This document shows positions 45,755-56,355 of a stretch of 64,000 bases of DNA, in pieces (positions within the stretch are counted from its first letter, which is position 1; each line of letters opens with the position of its first letter). The stretch comes from Symbiodinium natans. Taxonomy: Eukaryota > Sar > Dinophyceae > Suessiales > Symbiodiniaceae. The stretch lies in contig CAJNDS010000102.1 in NCBI GenBank assembly GCA_905221605.1, positions 706,501-770,500 on the forward strand, given 5' to 3'. A program made the translations under genes and the position numbers. The notes beneath the pieces were generated by a model. It did no database searches. It was not told the DNA's origin and saw only the letters and a list, made by a program, of their open reading frames with translations.

Positions 45755-47650
45755 TCACGCAATAATACGTTTATAAACTAGTGCATGAAACGTATTATAT
45801 TGCGTGACGAAAAGAAGAGAGAAAAGGGCCTATTAAAATAATATTAAATTTAAGCGTGCATTCTTTACCTTAAATTTAATACTATTTTAATGAGGCACTA
45901 AGTGAATAAGTGAGTTTACGAGCGCATTCACGAAGACCACACCCTGAGACCCATCCCAACCTTACAGACTCAGAAATCTACCCTAGAAACCGTACCATTC
46001 ATCTCTCTCACTCTTGTTCCACAGCCTTGTTCACCCATCCCCCGTTCCCCTTTCCTCGGGCACTTATTCACTTAGTACACTATAATATTATTATTGCAAG
46101 TTTACGCGCGAATAATAATATTGTAGTGCACGCGTGAATAAAGTGAGCAAAAGACCCCCAAATATTATAGTTAAAGGGGCACATAATACGTTAATACGCT
46201 TATTGCCCCTTTAATATAATATTTAGGTCTTTTGGGGTACTCTGGGGCTGGAACTTCCTTTGGGACCCTAACCTCTATCTCTAGCTCCTGTTAACCCACA
46301 GAATCCGTCTATGAGTCCAGGGTCTTATGAACCAGCCCTAGAAACCGTACCATCATGAAGGGGTCTTTGTGGTTGATCTGGGGCTGACCGACAAATAGGA
46401 TCTCTCGGGACACTAACTCTCTATCACCAGGATACACCTTACTAACCGGCTTAGAGACCAGTCCAACCGCAGCACCCATCACACCTTGAGACCCTGTTAA
46501 CGCCTGGTCTGGATAAGCCTTAGAGTTAGTACTAACCACTTCACCTTTATTAGTATTATAACGCGGGCTTTCTGTATTCGCGCGATAAACGCAGTGCATG
46601 CGTGCGCCCCGTTAAAAGCCCGCGATAATAGAAAGAGTGTAGAGAACATTATTAATGCGGTTATAAGTGAAGTGAATGAAATGAATGTAACGCATGAACC
46701 GCATTAATAAAGTGAACGAAACGTGAAGAGAACAATGTGAACAAGTGAACGAAAACATGGAGTGAACGCGTGAACATGTGAACGAAACCACGAAGAGAAT
46801 GTAATGAGCGCAGTAATAATATAATTGCAAGGTAACGCGCGAATTATATTATTAATGCGTGAATGAAGAGAACGAAGTCATGAACGCACAATTAACACGC
46901 CCGAAACAAAAGAATTATATGGGCGTGAGAATATTAATAGTGTGCGTTCGTTTGTGCGGCTTTTTCTTTTCTTTTCTTATTGCCGCACGCATGATATTAA
47001 TACGAAGAGAATAAGTGAATTAGAGAACGAAGTGAACGTAATGAACGCATGAACGAAGTACAGTAACAACAATATGATTAAGGGCTCCAAGTTCCAGGAT
47101 GATACGGTTGTTGTGGGGCGTTCACTTCGTTCACTTGAAATGCAAATTAACGAAGGAGTGAAGGGAGTGAGTGATCAATTGAACGAAGTAAGAACGAAAC
47201 CAACCGCCGAAGCAGCCGAAGTACTAACCGGGTGAGTGCGTACGTCCCTGTCATCTGTTGCCCGTGGATGGACCTTTAGGACGCAGTATTAAGGGGTTCT
47301 CTGCGTCATGAGCCCGTGATCCTGTCCAACATTCACCTCTTTAAACGTACTATCCTGGGTGGTGCAGCAGTTTCCTGTCTTTTGGTTCTCACCGCCGGGC
47401 ACATGACCACACAAATCGCCCATCCAACCTCGACCAATCGTTCACGCGTTCTCTTCACATTATTATTGAATTGTAATGAAAGCACGAATTCAATAATAAG
47501 GTGAGAACGGAACGAATACAGGATTTAATAGTATTATGGTGTGAACAGAGTGAACACGCGCATATAATTCACTTCTTTCCATTGCATTCTTTTCCTTCAC
47601 TCCTTTAATACCGTGAAGCGAATGCAATTACAAGTAAACGAAGTGAATAA
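45755..47650. repeat. AT-rich hairpin island
   Basis: At least eight strong stem-loops follow one another: 45,759-45,804; 45,832-45,891 (arms ATTAAAATAATATTAAATT); 46,078-46,128; 46,149-46,233; 46,651-46,708 (ATTAATGCGGTT/AACCGCATTAAT); 46,814-46,854 (TAATAATATAATT); 46,931-47,001; 47,461-47,498 (TATTATTGAATT/AATTCAATAATA). Loops are GC-containing (GCGCG, GCACG, GCATG). Between stems the words GTGAACGAA, GTGAATGAA and GCGTGAA recur. No convincing ORF, rRNA or tRNA was recognised. Base use differs sharply from both flanks. Confidence 0.75.
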
Positions 47651-47954
47651 ATGAACGAGTTTGCGCGTGAATTGCATGAACGAAACAAAACCAGCTATTT
47701 ACTTTCATAATCTTGTTTGCGCTTGTAATTTAATTGTTTTGACAACAGCCGCGGCCCAATTGGGAATTCGCAACGTTTGGAAAGCGAAGTTGTACTGACG
47801 TCGTGCAAGCTGGCGAGACCAGGTGTCCATAGGTTGTCTGTGTAACGCTGCAGTCAATCTGTGTTTCATCCGGCTCATAGAGCAAGCTGCATGCAAAACG
47901 TTTTTTGCCAAGCGATGGCGTCTGTGTGGTCGCCTGCGCCATACTGCATGACAG

Positions 47955-48140
47955 TTGCGTGTTTTGCGGCTGCGGACCGACCCGTGTATAAACGTGTATA
48001 AATCGGACTTGCGCAAATTCGACGTTGCTCAGCGGCGGATGCTGCATGCTGTCGTTGGCGCAGCAAGTGGCACAGACTGGTCCGCAGAATGGCATGAGCT
48101 GACACTGCGGCGTTTCAGGGCAGATGCAAGCATGCAACGT
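47955..48140 (+). pseudogene. LINE C-terminal fragment (second family)
   Basis: The peptide LRKFDVAQRRMLHAVVG followed by DWSAEWHEL has the form of the conserved segment after the RT in many LINEs (QRRMLRxIVG, then a W-rich block). Short and isolated. Confidence 0.45.
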
Positions 48141-48317
48141 CTCGACATGGTCTGGCCGATGGTTACGCTCTTACTGGCCAGTTGCGCTGCTTTGTACGAA
48201 TTGGTCTCGTCACACGGGGCGACCCAGGTACCAGTGGAATTCCATGCTGCAAACCTTGTCGCTGGAAACCGTTTCTGTAGTAGTTAATGCTAGATGTGCT
48301 GCCGATGGGCTTTGCGG

Positions 48318-49060
48318 TGACTACTCCTGCTCCAGGAAGGGTGCCCATGCCATCCAGTGGCGTCGAGCGCGCGGCCCGCTTCCTCGGCAGCTCGCAGGGG
48401 CCGGCAGCAACAAGGCCAGGTCGTCGGGGCTGAATCGTCCTCCGGCTTCCATGCCGAAGACGACCAACCGACAACGCCCTTGCCCGCCAGCCCGCAGCTC
48501 CGGATACGTGCGATGTTTGCGCGCCTTGGCGTGGCGATGCGCGCAACCGGGCTCAGCTTCGGCTCCTGGACGGGGCTCTCCGCACCTTTGCAGTGGGCTG
48601 ACGAGCGTCGTGTCGACCGAGGGCAGGCCGTTGGCCACCACCTCGATGCGGCGGCCGTCTGTGGCAGGGACGTCGGCGGTCAGATCGCGGAGGGCGACGC
48701 TGGCCGCCGCCCTGCTCCGGCCTCTCTGCACATGCGCGCTGCTGCCCGCCCGAGAGGGCCCGGTGTGCGAGGACCCCGACGAGCTGTGCGGTGATCCCCG
48801 AGGGTATCGAGGGCCCGGCCGCAGAGACAACGCCTGGGCACGAAGGGGAGTGGCAATCGCAGGCGTCGGAGCAGCATGACGCGGTACTCCGCATCTGGCA
48901 CGACGAGGTCGGCACTGGTGCGGAGCGCTGTCAGGGCGCAGCTGGCGCCTCCCCCCCTGCGACCGCAGCAGCGCACGAGACGCTGTTTTTTTTCTCGCAC
49001 CTTTTTCCGCCTGCCTGAAGGTTGCCGCGGTCCTTCACATCCTAGATCGGGAATTCGGAA
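48318..49060 (-). pseudogene. LINE C-terminal zinc-knuckle/nuclease-like domain fragment
   Basis: Minus-strand frames give PDAEYRVMLLRRLRLPLPF, then CLCGRALDTLGDH, then MCREAGA and, in another frame, DGRRIEVVANGLPSVDTTLV, TYPEL, and CRLVVFGMEAGGRF. The same order occurs in the fragments at 49.7 and 52.8 kb. The C-x-C...GDH...C block and the following D...VVxGxExGGR block look like the zinc knuckle plus restriction-like endonuclease seen at the C-terminus of some LINEs; that assignment is by analogy. Two frames are needed, so the copy is dead. Confidence 0.55.
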
Positions 49061-49689
49061 TAGCAGGTTTCGCCTAGATAGCCTGTACGGCGCGGAGCAC
49101 CCCAACAGGCCTGACAGCTAGTTACGATGGCATCGATGGCTTGGACGCTGGGAGTCGCCGTCCGACATCGAACCGCCACCCCGGCCTGCCTGTGCAAGGA
49201 AGCTGAGAAAACGTGATTCCGCAACGGGCACATGAGCTGCCAAACGAAACAAAGCAAACCATTGCCATGACAGTAGATTCATTATTACATTTCCTCCACT
49301 AACTTTGTAGGAAATTTCGGTTACATGTACCACCTCTAACATTTGCATAGGAAGCCCCCCTCCCGGGGCTCATGTGACAGGCTTGACCTCCTCTTGATGG
49401 CGTGGCGTTCTTGAAATGTTGTTTAATAAATTTGTGTAGCCTCACCTGCCCGGTAGCGAACACAACACTGTGCTGCCTCTTGACAGCATCGCGTTCTGTA
49501 AATGCAGGGCTGAAAAATCGAAAGGGAAAGGAGGCAACCACACATTTGCAAACACTGCTCAGCACCCCGTCCCCTCCCCCCCCGCTTTCCCACATTTGCA
49601 ATGAGCCCGCCCCGATCACCTACGTGGATGGCAGCGGCATACGGCCTCTGCCTGCGATGAGCGCACGTTCGAGACGCACCTCTCTCACT

Positions 49690-50480
49690 TGTTACCCGCG
49701 TCCCGAGCGCTGCTGCTGTCACAGGCTGGCCCGCACACGTGTTGCCTACGCACGAGGAGGTCCTCATCCCCAGCGCGCAATTCCGTGTACCCCCGTTGGC
49801 GCCCAGGCATTGCCATTGCCGCGGCCAGGTCGACCCTTGGGGCGACCATCGCGCAGCCTGCGCTACTGCTGGGTGCTCCCCGCCCGGGCGATCCCGCTTG
49901 AGCGGGCGCTGGCCCGCGTCTGCTGCGAGGCGGGCGCTCGTGTCGCCCAGAACATCCGTTTGGCCGACATGAACCTCGATGCCTCCGTGCAAGACGCCAG
50001 GCGCATCGAGGTCGTGTGCAATTGTCTGCCATTGTGGCACGGTGCGCAGCTCGCCGTCGATGCCACCATAGTCAGCCCTGTTAGCAAAACCGGCGGGCCG
50101 GTGCAGATACCCAAAGCTCTGGCCCTCGACCAAGCCGCCCAGCGCAAGCGCCGCCAGACCTACCCTGAACTGGAAGGGGCGCGCCGATGCCGCCTTGTTG
50201 TTTACGGTGGCGAGGTAGGCGGCCGCTGGTCGCGCGAGGCCGCCTGCTCGCGCGCGCACGTGCGGCGGATGGCTGCTCTCAAAAACGCTGCTACAACAGT
50301 GCAGTTCCAGATCGAAAACCCGAAGAAACCTGGAATAAAAGTTTGGGATAGATACGAGAAATACAAGGATGCGGTGACCATTTCGGATGCACCCAGCCAG
50401 GGTGCCCAATGGCAAGATTTGAGCATGGATTTCAAGAAGGGGTTTATGAAGTGTCCGTTGCTTGCCAGCAGCATGGACAC
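49690..50480 (+). pseudogene. LINE C-terminal domain fragment, plus an additional module
   Basis: Inside the frame 49,402-50,793: CHCRGQVDPWGDHRAAC (in a neighbouring frame near 49,810), then LERALARVCCEAGARVAQNI, DARRIEVVCNCLPLWHGAQL, TYPELEGARRCRLVVYGGEV and GGRW, matching the fragments at 48.3 and 52.8 kb. From 50,281 a different module begins (NPKKPGIKVWDRYEKYKDA, then DLSMDFKKGFMKC), which I cannot name. Its placement after the LINE domain suggests a junction of two elements. Confidence 0.5.
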
Positions 50481-50689
50481 AACAAATTCCAACAACGTGC
50501 GGCAGTTGGGGGGACACCCGACAGAGAGGCGCTGGCACGTTGCAAGGTGCCGCCTGTGGAGCCGGTTTCGGATGCTAGTAGGTCCAGAGTGGAGGTCAGC
50601 GCAGCCACCATTGCAGCTTTTCGCGGCATGTTGCGTGAAGAATCGGCAGACACGGAGTTCAAATTGTCAGAAAGACTCTAGGGCAAATG

Positions 50690-50930
50690 CACGCAGACCT
50701 ATTGGCAGAGCGCAGGGCGCGGGAAAGCTTGGAACAACGAGTACGACAACTCGAAATGAAACCGCAATTAGCTTCGCAACTTCTGGACGATGATGTTGAC
50801 CGAGCCCTCGCGGTGGTTGGTGGTTTTGGGGAGGAAAAAGCCTGGGGCAAGAAGTGGTGGTCAAGAACGCATTCCAAGATATCGGAAGCTTACACCGCTA
50901 GCTCAACGCCACTTGTTTTCGCTGAGCCAT
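50690..50930 (+). CDS. Unassigned coding-like fragment (VDRALAVVGGF motif)
   Basis: The frame 50,687-51,190 encodes a short charged helix (RRARESLEQRVRQLEMKP) followed by LLDDDVDRALAVVGGFGEEK. The composition is protein-like and lies just upstream of a LINE RT, so it may be a remnant of that element's N-terminal part. No named domain. Confidence 0.3.
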
Positions 50931-51216
50931 GCGTGAGGCAAACGAGGACAAGATTTTTTTCTCACGCACCTTTTTCCGCAGGTCGTCCCAAGCCCCGGTC
51001 CCTGTACAAGCCTATGCGTCTGCTCATGCTGCGCGCGGCGCGACTCGGCTCGCGGCGGGAGCAGCAGTCCAGCGTGAATCCGCAAGCTCGAGCTCAGAGA
51101 GGCATTTCTGATCGCGGTGTGGATGCACAGCACAGTACTGCGGCTCCTGCGGTGGGGGGCTGCTCATTCGGCGTTCTCTGCCAGCTCTAACATGACAGCA
51201 AACTCATGAACTTCTG

Positions 51217-53419
51217 GTGAATGTCGCAGCTTGCGCGCAGGCTCCTCCGGTTGCGTTGGACGCCCTGGCCTTGTCGCGCCTCACCGCCCTTCGCAAGCCA
51301 CAGGGAGGGGTCAGAGGCATTGCCACCGGAGATGTCTTCCGTCGCCTCGTCTCTCGTGCTTTGGCGCGCGCGTATGCCGGGGAGCTCGACGAAGCAACGC
51401 GCCCGTTTCAGTTCGCGTTGCGGACCCGTGCAGGCACGGATAGCCTGGCTGCCATGCTGCGCTCTGCGGTGGAGTTCGACCCGCGGGCGACCGTCGTCTC
51501 CCTCGACGGCCGCAGTGCGTATGATACTATCAGCCGGGCGGCAATCCTATCCAAGCTCAGCGAGGTGGTGCCGGCACTTCTGCCCTTCGCCCGAGCCATT
51601 TATGCCCGCACGTCCACTTTTCTGTGGTGGGACGATGAGGGAACCTTCCACGAAATCTCCCAAGCAGAGGGGATTGAGCAGGGAGACCTCCTCGCGCCAG
51701 GCCTGTATGCGTTAGGCCAGCACGAGTCGCTCGTGGTGGCGGCTGCTCGCCTCGCACAGGGCGACCGCCTGTTGGCGTTTCTCGACGATCTTTACGTCGT
51801 GACTACGCCGGAGCGATCTGGGCACCTGGGAGGTGTCGTTGCAGGTGAGGTTGAGCGCGGCGCGGGCGTCGCTGCCAACCTCGGCAAGACACAAATATAC
51901 AACGCTCAGGGAGGCGCAGCGCCGCCGGACGTTGCCGCCTTAGGCCCGGACGTCTGGCGGGGGCATTTGCCGCCCGAACAGCGTGGGTTCGTCGCACTCG
52001 GCGTTCCGTCCGCCACCCGGACTTCGTTGCGTCCCAGGCCGAAGAGCGCCTGCGCGCCGAGGCCGAGTTGCTGCGGCGATTGCCGCTCCTGCCGGACCTC
52101 CAGTGCGCGTGGCTGCTCCTTGTCTACTGCGCGTCGCCCCGGGCGCAGCATTTGCTCCGCAACGTCCCGCCCGACACATCCTCCCTTATGCCCGGGCCCA
52201 CGATGACGCGATATGGGACGTCGTCACGCGCCTTCTTGGTGGGGAAGGCCCGGGTGCGGAGGCTGTGTGGACTGCAGCGCGCCTCGGCGCCTTCCTGCCG
52301 CCCAGCTTGGGGGGCCTGGGCTTGTTGGCTGCAGAGCGGGTTGCGCCGGCTGCATACTGGGCGGCTTGGGCAGATGCCCTCCCAGTTTTGCGCCAACGCT
52401 TCCCCGACGTCGCCCAGCAACTCGTGCGCGCGCTCGAAGGCGATGCAGTCGCCGCACCGCCCTGCGTGCGGGCAGCGGCGGCGGCTACGGAGCGCTTAGA
52501 CGTGGCTGGTTGGGATGAGCGGCCTCACTGGGCGGTTTGTGCCGACGGGGCCCAGGTCCCGGCTACAGACGGTGAGCTCGGGCTCGGTGGCCCTGGCTGG
52601 CAGCGACGCGCTGTTCTCGCACTCCACACGTCCTTCCGAGAACGCGAGCTGCTCCCGGCCATGGCGCCCGATGCGCGAGCCCTCTTTCGCTCTCAGTTTG
52701 GGCAACATGCGGGCATGTGGCTCGCCGCTATACCGGCTGACGCAGCTGCGACCCTGGCCCCAGACTTGATTAAAAAAAATAATGCACATTGCCCTCAGGC
52801 GACGCCTCCGCCTGCCGCTACCATTGACCGCCCTGCATTGTGGAGGCGACGGAGCTCCCGGCTGCCATGGACAGGCCGATGCGTTAGGTGACCACTTCGT
52901 CGCCTGCCCGCGTACTGGCTTGCTGCCGCGCCGAGGCTTTGTCCTTGAGCGCGCGTGGGTGCAGGTCGCGCGCGAGGCGGTCGGGGCGGAGGGCCGAGTA
53001 GTGCCACAGCAGTGGCTGGCCCGGACCACGGCACCTGGCGTTGCGCCTGCGGGCCGCCGCCGCTTGGACTTGGTGGTGCACGGGGCCACGCCGCTCCTGC
53101 GGGGAGGTCCGCAACGGCTCGTCGTGTTCGCGGCGGAGGTGGGCGGCAGGTGGGGCGAGGAGTGCCAGCGCTTCGTTCGCCAGCTCCTGCGTCTCCGCGT
53201 TCAGAGGGCCCCTGCAACCCTGCGTGCCACGGCGTCCCAGGGGTGGGCAAGGCGATGGTGGGGCAACTGCTCTCGGTCGCCGTGCAGAGGGCAGTTGCCA
53301 GCACGGCCCTGGGTGTCTGGACGATGCCGGCGCTGCCGAGCTCGCCGGACGGGGTCCCCCTCGATGATGTCCTTGAGCTGTTCGATTTCGCGGGGCCCAG
53401 CCGCCTGCCGCTTCGGTGA
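51217..53419 (+). mobile_element. LINE fragment: reverse transcriptase and C-terminal domain
   Basis: The frame 51,217-52,206 holds an RT: KPQGGVRGIATGDVFRRL, VSLDGRSAYDTISR (first catalytic Asp), GIEQGDLLAP, FLDDLYVV (YxDD-type box near 51,780) and GKTQIYN. The coding signal then changes frame (51,983-52,891: AARLGAFLPPSLGGLGLLAA) and again (52,782-53,513: CGGDGAPGCHGQADALGDHF, then RRRLDLVVHGA and FAAEVGGRW), ending at a stop near 53,419. A run of A-rich sequence at 53,470-53,492 could be its 3' tail. Three frames are needed, so it is inactive. Very GC-rich relative to the flanks. Confidence 0.75.
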
Positions 53420-53494
53420 GACGTGTGTACATAGGGGGGGTGTGGGGACCTGGATCACGACCGCCGCGAGAGGAGAAAAAAAGAAAAAAAACTT

Positions 53495-56340
53495 CTGGTC
53501 GGGCAAAAAATGAGCAGTGGCGACGACACTCCTACATTCGACGCTGGTGAAAAAGCATTTGTGCAGGCGGGGTTGAAGCAGTCGGCAGCAAAGCATGAAC
53601 ATAGCAAGTTTCGCCCGTCGCCGACTTTAGCCCTGCTACGGCCACCGACGTCTGGATGAAAAAAAATGGATGAACGTTTTAACGTAAACCGTTGAGTCCA
53701 CAAATTCGGAAGCTTCATGCCCGCGAATTGTGTGCGGATTACACACGCAGATGTGCTCAGATCCTGCAGCATCCCCGCAATTGGAAACATCTCCAGCCAA
53801 AACCCGACGTTCATTAGCTTCCGCGTGACAGTTCGCAGGTGTTCGTTGATGGACGACACCTGCCGCTGCCTCCCCAGCTCCTCAAACCCAAACAGGACAA
53901 GGGGTCACCGCGGAGAGCGCCGGAGCTCGCAACAGGCACGCTCCTTGGCACAACAACAACCATCCTCCTTTCGTGCCACCGCGGCTGTCTGCTGGCCAAG
54001 TGCAAACTCAAAGGTAGTCTCGTCTGCAAGTTGCACCCTTCCAGCATCTCCAGCGATAGCCTCAATGAGGTGTTTTTTTTTGAGATGGTCGCCTCTTTGC
54101 TGCGTCAGCACCCCAGTAGGCCAATCTTGTGTGGACAATCCACTCAGGGTGAGACAGACATCTACTTAGAGAGTCCATAGCCTCAATGAGGTGGTCATCG
54201 TGCCGGTGGTCGACAAGTTTCAGGTCACACACGAGGATGCTGCAAGCAATTGGCCCCGGCCTCTCGGCACACGCGCGTGGCTGCGCGCGCACGCAGAACA
54301 GGGAGGTTTCCCAGTTCGTCCAACCGCTAAAACACACTTGTGCCGCCGTATTCCGCGCAGTGCGAGCTGCGCCCTTCACCCACTTCCTGGAACCTCCAGA
54401 GACTGCAAATCTTGTTTGCCATTGCCCCATGGTCCTGGCCACGTGTGTAGACAACACAGCACGGTGCAGGACGGGCCCGCCTTGATTGCAGTGACTTCCC
54501 GAAGCTCGAGCAGGGTAAGAAAAGGAACAAAAGTGTTTCATGACTTTTCATGTTATCAATGCTCGTGCTTTCTCGGCACCAGCTGCAATGTTGACCTTGT
54601 GTAAAAAAATGTAAGGTCTTGCACACTTGAGGTAGCGGTGCGCCTTTCCGGCCGACAGCGCCAATTGGGGAGGGGATGGATTGATGTGAGTCAGTATTCT
54701 GGGCAGGTGAAGAAGACGTACAGCGAGACCGAACGGCTGCAAGCACAGCATCGGCATGCAGAGAAGTATGCCAAGAAAGCAGCGCGGTTCCGTCAAGAGA
54801 TGGCCCTTGTTGACAAGGGCGACGACCAGACGGCGAACAACATTACGTTGGACATCATATTGGCCGTGGCGTGCGGAGCATTGGTTCTTGCTGCGCTTTG
54901 CGCAGCTCGACGTGGCTAACATGCCTACCAAAGATGCTCGCCAACCGGGTCCAATGCAGACTACAATGCCGGCAACAAAAGCTTGTGTGGCCGCGCTGTT
55001 TCTTTATCGGAGCCAGAGCGGCGATGTTTTCAATGGTTCTGGAGCTACTCCATTGGCATGCTGAGCACGTGTGGCGAAAATGATCTTCGCAGACTTGCTT
55101 GAAGAAGCGGCCCTTTTTTCCAAGAGTTGCGCCAGATGTTCGTGTTCCGGGGGGGCGAGCCAGATTCGGACTTATGATAGTGAGACATGGCCATGGCGCT
55201 TGGCGTGAACTTCGTAAACCGCATTGAGCTTCTTGCTGATATTCTCACTTGCTACTGGGCATGTTTTTGGGGTGATTCTTTTGCTGTGGGTCGTGGGGAT
55301 GCTCAATGTCGTTCCCTCATGCTTGCAAAGCTTCCGATCAAAAACTCATAAGCCGTGGCATGTTGTGCCCTGCATCTCAATTGACGGCTTCTCAAGTTAG
55401 TGCTGGGCTTGTCTGGTGGGATGCTATTCATGTCAAGACAAGTAGCCACTCGACTCATGCTGCGCGTGTTTCTCCAATGATGAAATGCGCCAACGGTGCG
55501 ACGCGAAACCTGTCAAGATTCACAAGGCGACGGCCTCCAGGCGAGGCGGTCTTCAGTTTCCCAATTCAGAGTCTACCTGACCCCCCACGCGTGTGCTTGT
55601 TCTTCCATGCCGAAGCGAGATCCTTATCAAGCATCCCATGCAACCCCTGTCGAAAGCCAAGCATCAGTCACATAGCGCTCTGACAGAAAACCAATACCCT
55701 GCGCTGACTTCAGTCAAATAGCAAACTTTGACAAAGCCTCCCCCTAGCATAATGGTTTGTTGGGTATGCATGCATTCAGGCGCGAGGATCCACTTCGTCC
55801 AACTCGCAGACTTTGAAGACGTACTTATTTTATCGGTGGTTTTTCGGCTTCAAGATTGCTATGCCAAGCCATGGCAGCGGCAGTTTGTTCTGATGTTGTT
55901 CGATTCCGTTCTCATCCATATCTTTGCCGTTCTGGGGTTCCTTGGCAGCTTGTCGTAGCGACTGTCGAGCAGCATTGTTTGCTTAGTATGGTGCAAAGTT
56001 AGCCAAGTGCACTTTGCACTTGCTCTGCAAGATAAACCGTTCCCGACTTCGGAGTGGAGGACCTACGGCTGGATCCTACGGCTTTCGTTGGCCAGGTTGA
56101 GAGAGTCTACTGCATGCTGAACGTGTGAGGATTGCAGGATTCTGCGTGCGCAAAGTCTTTGTAATTTTGCATTGCGATAACCCTTGCATTTTAACATCAT
56201 GTGCATATCGTCCCGTTGCATTACCTCGCAAGCCCTCTGCAGTAGAAAATAGAGCGTTCGCTCCTGCATGGCTTAACGGTATTCTCAACTCAGTGCTTGT
56301 GATTACACCTTGGAGTTTCCCTGATAACTATAGGTTATCA
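53495..56340. other. No recognised gene; one small membrane-like frame
   Basis: The only frame with protein character is 54,638-54,919 (93 codons, GTG-type start): a charged helix (ETERLQAQHRHAEKYAKKAA) and a single hydrophobic C-terminal segment (LDIILAVACGALVLAALCAA), as in tail-anchored proteins. It could be a last exon. The rest, including the stretch before the copia element, shows no clear LTR or primer-binding site to my eye. Confidence 0.3.
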
Positions 56341-56355
56341 GCCGTATAGCCTACA

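Noticed and set aside
56320-56350. AGGTTATCAGCCG as a possible copia primer-binding site
   Set aside because: Too short a match, and no LTR pair was found to support it.
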